Source of the DNA: JALOAT01 sp041685115
GTDB lineage: Bacteria > Pseudomonadota > Gammaproteobacteria > Thiohalomonadales > Thiohalomonadaceae
Length of the DNA stretch: 64,000 nucleotides
Assembly (NCBI GenBank): GCA_041685115.1
Contig: JAWLGK010000002.1
Location: forward strand, 124,001-188,000
Direction of reading: 5' to 3'
Shown in pieces: positions 34,328 to 43,137 of this stretch. The translations under genes and the position numbers were made by a program. Below the pieces are notes generated by a model, which did not search any database, had not been told where the DNA came from, and saw only the letters and a program-made list of their open reading frames with translations. Each line of letters begins with the position of its first letter. Within the stretch, counting starts at the first letter, position 1.

Positions 34328-34693
34328 TCAGTGCTCACCCTTGGTGCGGCGGATGCCGGCCAGACGATTGCCCTGCTTTTGCGGCCCGCCCATGGGAAAC
34401 AGATCGTGCAGATGGCGGTTGTTGCCCCGTTCCGGACCCCAGACCTTGGCGAAATGCTTGATCATGTCCCGTACCTGCGCCTGCATGTCGTGCCGTTCGT
34501 AGTAGGCACGGATGAACCGAATGACGTCCCAGTGCTCATCCGTGAGTGTCAACTGCTCCTGTTCGGCCAGTACCCGGGCAAAGGATTCGCTCCACTCGCC
34601 GAGATCCTGGATATAGCCTTCCTGGTCGGTAAGCACCGGCCTTCCATTCACCATCACCTGGCGTTCGAAAACTGCGTAAGGATTCGTCTTCAC
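34328..34693 (-). CDS. DsrC/TusE-superfamily protein lacking both redox cysteines (RspA-like)
   Basis: 121 residues from a GTG at 34693 with AGGAG upstream. The fold-defining pattern of DsrC is clear: NGRPVLTDQEGYIQDLGEW, LTDEHWDVIRFIRAYYE and HDLFPMGGPQKQGNRLAGI. In DsrC the C-terminal arm has a Cys after the GPAKQ-type stretch and a penultimate Cys; here these positions are G108 and K118/G119, and the protein contains no Cys at all. It therefore cannot carry persulfide or form the DsrC trisulfide. Cys-less members of this family have been called RspA and are proposed to be regulatory. It occupies the place between narI and moaA that a PpiC-type isomerase has in P. aeruginosa. Confidence 0.85.
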   Translation of the reverse strand: MKTNPYAVFERQVMVNGRPVLTDQEGYIQDLGEWSESFARVLAEQEQLTLTDEHWDVIRFIRAYYERHDMQAQVRDMIKHFAKVWGPERGNNRHLHDLFPMGGPQKQGNRLAGIRRTKGEH

Positions 34694-34773
34694 CCCGAAC
34701 TCCTGTCCTTCACCTGAAACCGAACCTGCCGCGGGCCTGCGGTGCGCCCGCGGCAACAAAGCAACCGGCGCCT

Positions 34774-35469
34774 TCAGTAGGCCGTCACACGCTTGTGCCG
34801 TACCACCTGATAGGCACGCCCCAGATAGCCCACAGGGACGCTCCAGATGTGGACGAGCCGGGTGAAAGGAAAGAGCAGGAAGACCGTCATCCCGAAGAAC
34901 AGATGCACCTTGAAGAGGGTATCCACCGGCGCGAGCAGGGCCGGATCGGCACGGAACGTTGCGACGCTTTGCACCCAATCGGCCAAGGCGATCATGACGG
35001 CGGCATTGCCGTGCCCGGCGTGTCCAAGCGACACCGGCAGGGTGGACAGACCGAGTAGCAGCGTGCAGAGGAGCCAGCTGAGGATGAAGATGTCCATCTT
35101 CCTGCTCACCGCGCGCACGCGTGGATTGGTGAGCCGGCGCAGCCACAGCATTACGCCACCCACCAGGCACAGGGTTCCGAACACCGAGCCCGCCGCAATG
35201 GCGACATACTGGTGCGCAAGATCGGACACGCCCATGGCGAGAAACAGGCTGTGCGGCGTGAGCAGTCCCACCAGGTGTCCGAAGAAGATGGCAAGGATGC
35301 CGACGTGGAACAGGTTGCTGGCGAGGCGCATGTTGCCCCGAGCGAGCAGCTGGCTCGAATCGGTCTTCCAGGTGTATTGCTCCCGATCGAACCGCACCCA
35401 GCTGCCGATCAGGAATACCGTGCCGGCGAGATAGGGATACACGCCGTAGAGGAAGTCGTGCAGATTCAT
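34774..35469 (-). CDS. narI: Respiratory nitrate reductase gamma subunit NarI
   Basis: 231 residues with five predicted membrane helices. Four His residues on helix faces (in SNLFHVGIL, FFGHLVGLL, FKVHLFFGM and RLVHIWSVP) fit the two b-type haem ligations of NarI. It oxidises quinol on the periplasmic side and passes electrons to NarH. It starts 10 bases after narJ. Confidence 0.96.
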   Translation of the reverse strand: MNLHDFLYGVYPYLAGTVFLIGSWVRFDREQYTWKTDSSQLLARGNMRLASNLFHVGILAIFFGHLVGLLTPHSLFLAMGVSDLAHQYVAIAAGSVFGTLCLVGGVMLWLRRLTNPRVRAVSRKMDIFILSWLLCTLLLGLSTLPVSLGHAGHGNAAVMIALADWVQSVATFRADPALLAPVDTLFKVHLFFGMTVFLLFPFTRLVHIWSVPVGYLGRAYQVVRHKRVTAY

Positions 35470-35479
35470 GGCTGGTCTC

Positions 35480-35998
35480 CTAGGCTGCGCTACGCGCCAG
35501 ATGCCCGTGGCGCTCCACGGTGCGAATCAGCGGCGCATAGGGTGATTGCTTGTTTTCCAGGCTCGAAGCGACGCCTTCGAGCACCTTGGCGGTTTCCCCG
35601 AGAAACATCCGTGCCTCGAACTCGTCGAGCGTGGCGGCGTACTCAAGGATCAGCGGCAGGTAGTCGGGCAGTTCTCCCTGGCCCGCCTCCAATCCATGAG
35701 CTTTGTAAAACTCGCTCAGTTCCACCAGCGCGGGACCACGCTCGCGGCTGTCCCCGAAGGTGTGGTGGGTTAGGTGGAGACTGTGTTCCGCCGTCAGATC
35801 GAAGGTCTCGACGTAGCGCGCCTGCAAATCGATCAACGACTCGCTGCGCATCCATTCGATGACCTTCAGCAGCTCACTGCGCTCGCCCTGCGTGAGGCCG
35901 GACTCGCTGCTCACGATCCTGGCTATCGCATCGAGATTTTCCTGCAACTCGCCATCGGGATAGTCGAGCAGGAGGGAAAGGACTTTGTAGATGAGCAT
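35480..35998 (-). CDS. narJ: Nitrate reductase assembly chaperone NarJ
   Basis: 172 residues from MLIYKVLSLLLDYPDGEL, the point where homology to NarJ begins, with GGGGA 8 bases upstream. An ATG at 36043 that overlaps the narH stop (ATGA) would add 15 residues and cannot be excluded. The family pattern YVETFDLTAEHSLHLTHHTFGD is clear. NarJ holds apo-NarG for molybdenum cofactor insertion before membrane docking, and is not part of the final enzyme. Confidence 0.95.
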   Translation of the reverse strand: MLIYKVLSLLLDYPDGELQENLDAIARIVSSESGLTQGERSELLKVIEWMRSESLIDLQARYVETFDLTAEHSLHLTHHTFGDSRERGPALVELSEFYKAHGLEAGQGELPDYLPLILEYAATLDEFEARMFLGETAKVLEGVASSLENKQSPYAPLIRTVERHGHLARSAA

Positions 35999-36039
35999 GG
36001 TGGTATCCCCGCTATCTGTTTCTGGTTGCGTCCGACGTC

Positions 36040-37599
36040 TCATTCACCGCTCACCTTCTCGCGCCGCGGCGGCGGTACGAACTCGATGGGCACGGCGCTC
36101 GCGCTGCGCTTGGTCGGAAACAGCGAGAATCCCTGTTCGCCGGGCACGCTGTTGCCGAACTGGAGACCGTTCTGTCCCTGGAAGGCGTAATAGTCTTCCT
36201 GGCGATACTCCTCATGGGCGGTCGGGATGACGAAACGGTCTTCGTAGTTGGCGATGGCGAGATAGCGATACATCTCTTCCGCCTGCGCCTCGCTGAGGCC
36301 GACGCGACCAAGCATGGAGGCATCTTCCCGTCCTTCCACGCGCTTCGTGCGCTGGTAGCTGCGCATGGCAATCAGCCGGTTCAGGGCGCTCTCGATGGGC
36401 GCCGTGTCGCCGGCGGTGAGCAGGTTGGCGAGATAGCGCACCGGAAAACGCAGGGCGTCGGCTTTGGGAATCACGCCGTCCGCCTCGGTGGGCAGTGCAC
36501 CCTGGTCGAGCTGGCTCTGCACCGGCGACAAGGGCGGTACGTACCACATCATCGGCAGCGTGCGGTACTCGGGATGGATCGGGAAGGCGATCTTCCATTC
36601 CATGGCCATCTTCCAAACCGGGGAGCGCTGTGCCGCGGTGATCCAGCTGTCCGGGATGCCGTCGGCCCGCGCCTGTTCGATCACCGCCGGGTCATTGGGG
36701 TCGAGGAATATGTCGAGGTGGGAACGATAGAGGTCGCGTTCTTTTTCCGTACCCGCTACCGCGCTGATGCGATCGGCGTCGTAGAGGATCACCCCCTGAT
36801 AACGGATGCGCCCCACGCAGGACTCCGCGCACACCGTGGGCATGCCGGATTCGATGCGCGGATAGCAGCCAATGCACTTCTCCGATTTGCCGGACTCCCA
36901 GTTGTAATAGACCTTCTTATAGGGACATCCTGAGATGCACATGCGCCAGCCGCGGCATTTGTCCTGGTCCACCAGCACGATGCCGTCTTCCTCACGCTTG
37001 TAGATGGAGCCCGCCGGGCAGGACGCCACACAGGCCGGGTTCAGACAGTGGTTGCACAGGCGCGGCAGATACATATGGAAGGTATTCTTGAACTCGGAGT
37101 ACATCTGCTTCTGCACGCCTTCGAAGTTCACGTCCGCGCTGCGCTTGTCGAACTCGCCGGCGAGATCATCTTCCCAGTTCGGGCCCCACTCGATCTTCTC
37201 CATCCGGCTGCCGTCGAGTTGCGAACGTGGCCGGGCGGTCGGCGCCGCCTCGGAAAGCCGCGCCTTCTGCAGATGACCGTAGTCGTAGTCGAAAGGCACG
37301 TAATAGTCGTCGATCTGCGGCAGGTCCGGATTGGCGAAGATGTTCAGCAGCTTCTTGGCTCGGCCGCCTGCGCGCAGCTCGAGTTTGCCATTGGTACGGA
37401 TCCAGCCGCCGCGCCACTTGTTCTGGTCTTCCCAGTTCCTGGGAAACCCGATGCCGGGCTTGGATTCCACGTTGTTGAACCACGCGTATTCGACGCCTTT
37501 GCGGTTGGTCCACACGTTCTTGCAGGTGACCGAGCAGGTGTGACACCCGATGCATTTGTCCAGGTTCAGCACCATTGCGATTTGCGCACGCACTTTCAT
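36040..37599 (-). CDS. narH: Respiratory nitrate reductase beta subunit NarH
   Basis: 519 residues. The four Fe-S sites are visible as Cys groups: CIGCHTCSVTCKNVW, CNHCLNPACVASCPAG, CRGWRMCISGCPYKK and CIGCYPRIESG...CAESC. The Trp in CRGWRMC marks the [3Fe-4S] cluster as in E. coli NarH. It carries electrons from NarI to NarG. The start MKVRAQIAMVLNLDKC is the family start. The gap after narG is 81 bases. Confidence 0.97.
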   Translation of the reverse strand: MKVRAQIAMVLNLDKCIGCHTCSVTCKNVWTNRKGVEYAWFNNVESKPGIGFPRNWEDQNKWRGGWIRTNGKLELRAGGRAKKLLNIFANPDLPQIDDYYVPFDYDYGHLQKARLSEAAPTARPRSQLDGSRMEKIEWGPNWEDDLAGEFDKRSADVNFEGVQKQMYSEFKNTFHMYLPRLCNHCLNPACVASCPAGSIYKREEDGIVLVDQDKCRGWRMCISGCPYKKVYYNWESGKSEKCIGCYPRIESGMPTVCAESCVGRIRYQGVILYDADRISAVAGTEKERDLYRSHLDIFLDPNDPAVIEQARADGIPDSWITAAQRSPVWKMAMEWKIAFPIHPEYRTLPMMWYVPPLSPVQSQLDQGALPTEADGVIPKADALRFPVRYLANLLTAGDTAPIESALNRLIAMRSYQRTKRVEGREDASMLGRVGLSEAQAEEMYRYLAIANYEDRFVIPTAHEEYRQEDYYAFQGQNGLQFGNSVPGEQGFSLFPTKRSASAVPIEFVPPPRREKVSGE

Positions 37600-37680
37600 G
37601 GCTTCGCTCCCAAAGTATTCAAGCCGGATTCGATGTTCGATGCGCAATGCCTACGCATCGTTGCTCCTTGTGTCTGCATG

Positions 37681-40600
37681 TCAGTTCTCGATGCCAGGCG
37701 GATTGAGCTGCGCCTCGCGCTCGGGTGTCAGGGGACGCTCCAGCCAATCGACCTCGTGGTCTTCGATCTTGTGGATGACCACGAACTCGTCGCGCTGTGA
37801 ACCGACCGTGCCGTAGTAATTGAACGCATAGGCGTACTGGGCATAGCCGCCAATCATGTGTGTCGGCTTGAGTACGATGCGCGTCACCGAGTTGAGAATG
37901 CCGCCGCGCTTGCCGGTGGTGTTGGAACCCGGCACGTTCACGATCTTCTCCTGGGCGTGATACATGAGCGCCATGCCGCGAGGCACGCGCTGGCTCACCA
38001 CCAGGCGCGCTACGGTGGCGCCGTTGCCGTTCACTGCCTCCACCCAGTCGTTGTCCTTGAGCCCGATGCTCTTGGCGTCCAGTTCGGCAATCCACATGGT
38101 GGGGCCGCCGCGGAACAGGCTCAGCATGCGCAGGTTGTCGTTGTAGGTGCTGTGAATGCCCCACTTGGAATGCGGTGTAATCCAGTTCAACACCAGGTGC
38201 GGCTTGGCGCGCACGCTGTCCGGGATGGTTTCGTGCGCCTTCAAATCGACGGGTGGTTTGTAGGCGCACAGTCCCTCACCGAAATCGAGCATCCACTCGT
38301 GGTCCTGGTAGAACTGGGCGCGGCCGGTGAGCGTACGGAACGGAATGCGCTCGTGGAGGTTGGTCCAGCAGGCGTTATACGAGACATGATCGGACTCGAT
38401 GCCGGACCAGGTAGGCGCGGTGATGATCTTGCGCGGCTGCGCCTGGATGTCGCGATAGAGGATCCGTTCGTCACGGCGGGGATCGCACAGGTGGTTGTGG
38501 TCGATGCCGGTCTTCTTGCCCAGCGCGCGCCAGGACTTGTGCGCCACCTCGCCGTTGGTTTCCGGCGCCATGGCCAGCACGGTGTCGCATACCGCGATGT
38601 CGCTGTCGAGGCGCGGCATGCCCTTGCTGATGCCCTCTTCAAGCACCACACCATTCAGTTCCTTGAGGTGCCCGTATTCTTCCTCGGTGTTCCAGTCGAT
38701 ACCCTTGATGTTGTTGCCGAGTTTGGTCATCAACGGGCCTAGGGCGGTGAACTTCTTGAAGGTGTTGGCGTAATCGCGCTCCACCACCTTCAGCATCGGC
38801 AGGGTCTTGCCGGGAACCGGCTCGCACTCGCCTCGCTTCCAGTCGCGCACTTCACCAAGCGGTTGCGCCAGCGCCATAGGCGAATCGTGCTGCATGGGCA
38901 GTGCTATCAGGTCCTTGCGCGTGCCCAGATGTTTGCCCGCCAACTCGGAAAACTGCCTGGCGATGTTCTTGAAGATTTGCCAGTCGGACTTGGATTCCCA
39001 AGCCGGGTCCACGGCTTCTGAGAGCGGGTGGACGAACGGATGCATGTCCGTGGTGTTGAGGTCCGACTTCTCGTACCAGGTGGCGGTGGGCAGCACGATG
39101 TCGGAATAGGCGCCGGTGGAGTTGAGGCGGAAGTTGATGTCCACCATCAGGTCCAGCTTGGCTGTCGGCGCCTGTTCACGCCAACGGATTTCCTGACTCC
39201 GCTTGCCGTCCACGCCCTCCTGCAACACGCCGTTTTGTGCCCCGACCAGGTGCTTGAGAAAGTATTCGTGGCCCTTGGCTGAACAGCCGAGCAGGTTGCC
39301 GCGCCAGACGAACATGTTGCGTGGGAAGTTTTCCGGCGCGTCGATGTCCTCCGAGGCGAAGGCGACTTCACCGCTCTTGAGTTTCTTCACCAGATAGTCG
39401 GCCACGCCCTTTTCATCCTTGGCGCCGCCAGCTTCCGCTTCGGCGACGAGGTCGAGCGGGTTGCGATTGAAGTGGGGCGCCGAGGGTAGCCAGCCGAGGC
39501 GCTGGGATACCACGTTGTAGTCGGCCAGGGTGTAGCCGCGATACTTTGCCTTGGCCGTGGGGGCCAGCAGCGCATCGCCGTCCACCTTTTCATAGCGCCA
39601 CTGGTCGGTATGGAAGTAGAAGTAAGTGGTGCTGTTCATGTGGCGGGGCGGGCGGTGCCAGTCCAGCGCGAACGCCACCGGGGCCCAACCCGCCTGCGGA
39701 CGCAGCTTTTCCTGACCGACGTAATGCGCCCAACCGCCGCCCGACTGACCCACGCAGCCACAGATGTGCAGCAGGTTCATGATGGCGCGGTAGTTCATGT
39801 CATTGTGGAACCAGTGGTTGATCGCCGCGCCCAGGATCACCATGGATTTGCCGTGCGTGCGCGAGGCGTTTTCGGCGAACTCGCGGCCGGTGCGCGCGAG
39901 GTCGGCCCGCTTCACGCCTGTGACGGTCTCCGCCCACGCCGGTGTGTAAGGGACCTGGATGTCGTCGTAGGAGCGCGCCAGGTCGTCACCCAAACCGCGA
40001 TCGATGCCGTACTGCGCCACGGTGAGATCGAACACGCTGGCCACGTAGGCTTCACCCTGGGTGGTCTTCACCTTGCGCACCGGGATGTTGCGCAGCATCA
40101 CCTCCGGCTCATCGGGCACGAAATGTGGGAAGGCGACCGTCACCACCGTGTCGCGGTCGTCAATACAGCTGAGTGCCGGGTCGATTTCCGTTTGTGTCGC
40201 GGCATCACGCGACAGCAGGTTCCACTTGCCTTCTTCACCCCAACGGAATCCCACGGAGCCGTTCGGGCAAACGAATGCCTTGCGCGTGGCGTCGTAAACG
40301 ATGGTCTTCCACTCGGGGTTGTTCTTCTCGCCGAGGCTGCCGTCGAAATCGGAGGCGCGCAGGAAGCGATCGGTGACATAGCGATCGCCCTGCTTGCGCA
40401 GCAGTACCTGCACCGGCATGTCGGTGTACTTCTTGTTGTATTCGGCGAAGTACGGGTCTTGTTTGTCGACCAGAAACTCCTTGAGCGCCACGTGCCCCAT
40501 GGCCATGAACGCGGCCGCGTCGGTACCCTGGCGCACGGGCATCCATAGATCGGCGAATTTCACGTACTCGGCGTAGTCAGGCGCCATGGAGACGACCTTG

Positions 40601-41427
40601 GTGCCCTTGTAGCGCGACTCGATGGCGAAGTGCGCATCGGGCGTGCGGGTCATGGGCAGGTTGGCACCGCAGACGATGATGTAGCCGGAGTTGTACCAGT
40701 CCGCGGCCTCGGGCACATCGGTCTGCTCGCCCCATACCTGCGGCGAGGCCGGCGGCAGATCGCAGTACCAGTCGTAGAAGGAGCCGCATGCACCGCCGAT
40801 GAGCGACAGATAGCGCGAGCCCGCGGCATAGCTGATCATGGACATGGCGGGGATGGGCGAGAAACCGAAGATCCGGTCCGGTCCCCACTTGTCGATGGTG
40901 TAAACGTTGGCGGCAGCGATGATCTCCACCACTTCCTGCCAGTCGCCGCGGACGAAACCGCCGAGGCCGCGCACCGCGGTGTATTTCCGCCGCTTCTCGG
41001 GATCGGCCTGAATACTCGCCCAGGCCTCCACAGGGTCTTTGCCGGCGGCGCGTTCGGCCCGATAAAGTTCCAGCAGGCGCCCGCGCACCAGCGGGTATTT
41101 CACCCGATGGGGGCTGTACAGATACCAGGAGAAGCTGGCGCCGCGCTGGCAGCCGCGCGGTTCATGGTTGGGCATGTCGGGGCGCGTGCGCGGATAGTCC
41201 GTCTGCTGCATCTCGAAGGCCACGAGACCGTTTTTTACGTGAATCTTCCAGGAGCAGCCGCCGGTACAGTTGACGCCGTGGGTGGAGCGCACGATTTTGT
41301 CGAATCGCCAACGGTTCCGGTAACCGTCCTCCCATTGACGCGATTCGTCGGTGACGATGCCGTGACCATCGGAAAACGTCTCTTTCGGTGTCTTGAAGAA
41401 TTTCAGTCTTTCCAGGAAGTGACTCAT
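37681..41427 (-). CDS. narG: Respiratory nitrate reductase alpha subunit NarG
   Basis: 1248 residues from MSHFLERLKFF, with GGAG about 10 bases upstream. The FS0 cluster ligands are H50, C54, C58 and C93 (STHGVNCTGGC...RGCQRGA), one position from E. coli. The molybdopterin-binding segments are complete, and there is no Tat signal, so the active site faces the cytoplasm as in membrane-bound Nar. It reduces nitrate to nitrite with bis-MGD. It follows narK2 by 57 bases. Confidence 0.98.
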   Translation of the reverse strand: MSHFLERLKFFKTPKETFSDGHGIVTDESRQWEDGYRNRWRFDKIVRSTHGVNCTGGCSWKIHVKNGLVAFEMQQTDYPRTRPDMPNHEPRGCQRGASFSWYLYSPHRVKYPLVRGRLLELYRAERAAGKDPVEAWASIQADPEKRRKYTAVRGLGGFVRGDWQEVVEIIAAANVYTIDKWGPDRIFGFSPIPAMSMISYAAGSRYLSLIGGACGSFYDWYCDLPPASPQVWGEQTDVPEAADWYNSGYIIVCGANLPMTRTPDAHFAIESRYKGTKVVSMAPDYAEYVKFADLWMPVRQGTDAAAFMAMGHVALKEFLVDKQDPYFAEYNKKYTDMPVQVLLRKQGDRYVTDRFLRASDFDGSLGEKNNPEWKTIVYDATRKAFVCPNGSVGFRWGEEGKWNLLSRDAATQTEIDPALSCIDDRDTVVTVAFPHFVPDEPEVMLRNIPVRKVKTTQGEAYVASVFDLTVAQYGIDRGLGDDLARSYDDIQVPYTPAWAETVTGVKRADLARTGREFAENASRTHGKSMVILGAAINHWFHNDMNYRAIMNLLHICGCVGQSGGGWAHYVGQEKLRPQAGWAPVAFALDWHRPPRHMNSTTYFYFHTDQWRYEKVDGDALLAPTAKAKYRGYTLADYNVVSQRLGWLPSAPHFNRNPLDLVAEAEAGGAKDEKGVADYLVKKLKSGEVAFASEDIDAPENFPRNMFVWRGNLLGCSAKGHEYFLKHLVGAQNGVLQEGVDGKRSQEIRWREQAPTAKLDLMVDINFRLNSTGAYSDIVLPTATWYEKSDLNTTDMHPFVHPLSEAVDPAWESKSDWQIFKNIARQFSELAGKHLGTRKDLIALPMQHDSPMALAQPLGEVRDWKRGECEPVPGKTLPMLKVVERDYANTFKKFTALGPLMTKLGNNIKGIDWNTEEEYGHLKELNGVVLEEGISKGMPRLDSDIAVCDTVLAMAPETNGEVAHKSWRALGKKTGIDHNHLCDPRRDERILYRDIQAQPRKIITAPTWSGIESDHVSYNACWTNLHERIPFRTLTGRAQFYQDHEWMLDFGEGLCAYKPPVDLKAHETIPDSVRAKPHLVLNWITPHSKWGIHSTYNDNLRMLSLFRGGPTMWIAELDAKSIGLKDNDWVEAVNGNGATVARLVVSQRVPRGMALMYHAQEKIVNVPGSNTTGKRGGILNSVTRIVLKPTHMIGGYAQYAYAFNYYGTVGSQRDEFVVIHKIEDHEVDWLERPLTPEREAQLNPPGIEN

Positions 41428-41484
41428 GGCTGTTCTCCAGTTTTCACGCCGCGGTGGCATCGCGGCGTGTGCTTTCGGGATGGT

Positions 41485-43137
41485 TCAGGGGTTCTTCACG
41501 TAGGCGTTGCGGCGCAGGTAAAACCACCAGTTGAGCACCATGCAGACCGCGTAGAAGACCGAAAACGCATACATGGCCAGTTCCGGGGTGCCGGCCTTGA
41601 TCTGGTCGCCGATGACGATCGGCGCCACGAAGGCACCGTAGGCGGCAATGGCCGAGGTCCAGCCCAACACTGGGCCGGCCTTCTCACGGTCGTAAATGAT
41701 GCCGATGGTGCGGAAGGTGGAGCCGTTGCCCATGCCGCTGGCCGCGAACAGCACGATGAACAGCGATAGGAAGCCAAAGAAATACTGCTCTGGCGCGGGT
41801 GAGTTGTAGGCAAGGAACATCACATAGCCGACCGCCGCGGAGGCCACGACCATGACCGCGGAGATCACTTGGGTGACGATGGAGCCGCCTACCTTGTCCG
41901 CGACCCAGCCGCCGACGGGACGGATGAGCGCACCGATGAACGGGCCCATCCACGCATAGGTGAGGGCGCTCGGCGCGTTCGGGTTGACGACACGCTGCAT
42001 TACACCTTCGGCATCGGGCAGCGTGCTGAAGCCGAAGATGACGGTGATGGAAAGGGGCAGCGCCATGGAAAAGCCGATGAAGGACCCGAAGGTGAGGACG
42101 TAGAGCACCGACATGGACCAGGTGTGCTTGTCCTTGAAGATGGCGAACTGCCGCATGATGTTGGTGCGGATGCTTCCGGGCATCAGCCGCATGAGAAACA
42201 GCGTCGCGACGATGATCAACGCCATGGTGTGCCACATGTTGAGCACGCCGAGACCCGTGGGCGCGGGCAGATACAGGTACAGTCCGGCTGCCGCGGTGGC
42301 GAAGCCGATCAGGTAAAGCCCGGTGATCTTTGCGAAGGCGCCGAGCGGATGGCCGGGATTGGGTGTGATCGGCAGCAGGTTGTGCATGCGCAGCCAGCCA
42401 AAGAAGGCGAGCGGAATCAGGAACAACAGCCACACGAAGCCACTGTTCTGGATGTAGGTGTCGGAGCCGGCGGGAATTTTCCCGATGAGAGAGCCGCTGT
42501 CCTTCATCAGCGTCATCGGTTCTCCGCCCAAGGCGCCGAACAGTCCTACGGTCATGACCGCCGGAATGAGGATCTGCATGGTGGTCACACCGAAGTTGCC
42601 GAGCCCGGCATTCAGACCGAGTGCCAAACCCTGCTGGCGCTTCGGAAAGAAACCACTGATATTGCTCATGGATGAGGCGAAGTTGCCGCCACCGATGCCC
42701 GACAACAGCGCGAGCAACTGAAATACCCACAAGGGCGTGTTGGGATCTTGTAGCGCGAATCCGGTGCCGACGGCCGGAATCATCAGCATGGCGGTAGTCA
42801 GGAAGATAGTGTTGCGGCCGCCCGCGATGCGGATCATGAACGAGGCCGGAATGCGCAGGGTGGCGCCGGTGAGTCCGGAGATCGCCGTGAGGGTGAACAG
42901 CTCGGCCGGCGTGAACGGAAAGCCGAGGTTCAACATCTGTACGGTGATGATCCCCCACATGAGCCAGATGGCGAAGCTCATGAGCAGGCTGGGGATGGAG
43001 ATCCACAGATTGCTCTGCGCCACGCGCTTGCCTTGGTGTTCCCAAAATTCGTTGTCCTCAACGTCCCATTGGGCAATGTACGCCGAGGACAGCACTTTCT
43101 TCGGCCTCAGCAGCGGGTCCAGGTGGGTGGTGCTCAT
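41485..43137 (-). CDS. narK2: NarK2-type nitrate/nitrite transporter
   Basis: 550 residues, major facilitator family with about 12 to 14 helices. The nitrate signature FPKRQQGLALGLNAGLGNFGV marks the NNP group, and a charged N-terminal extension (DPLLRPKKVL...WEHQGKRVA) with an insert of about 40 residues after helix 6 (MTLMKDSGSLIGKIPAGS) is typical of NarK2-type nitrate/nitrite antiporters. It probably exports nitrite in exchange for nitrate. Its ATG overlaps the narK1 stop (ATGA). Confidence 0.93.
   Translation of the reverse strand: MSTTHLDPLLRPKKVLSSAYIAQWDVEDNEFWEHQGKRVAQSNLWISIPSLLMSFAIWLMWGIITVQMLNLGFPFTPAELFTLTAISGLTGATLRIPASFMIRIAGGRNTIFLTTAMLMIPAVGTGFALQDPNTPLWVFQLLALLSGIGGGNFASSMSNISGFFPKRQQGLALGLNAGLGNFGVTTMQILIPAVMTVGLFGALGGEPMTLMKDSGSLIGKIPAGSDTYIQNSGFVWLLFLIPLAFFGWLRMHNLLPITPNPGHPLGAFAKITGLYLIGFATAAAGLYLYLPAPTGLGVLNMWHTMALIIVATLFLMRLMPGSIRTNIMRQFAIFKDKHTWSMSVLYVLTFGSFIGFSMALPLSITVIFGFSTLPDAEGVMQRVVNPNAPSALTYAWMGPFIGALIRPVGGWVADKVGGSIVTQVISAVMVVASAAVGYVMFLAYNSPAPEQYFFGFLSLFIVLFAASGMGNGSTFRTIGIIYDREKAGPVLGWTSAIAAYGAFVAPIVIGDQIKAGTPELAMYAFSVFYAVCMVLNWWFYLRRNAYVKNP

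Noticed and set aside
35999..36043. Longer narJ start at the ATGA overlap with narH
   Set aside because: The extra 15 residues (Arg and Asp-rich) are not part of the NarJ family start, and the internal ATG has a better ribosome-binding site. It is kept only as an alternative in the narJ entry.
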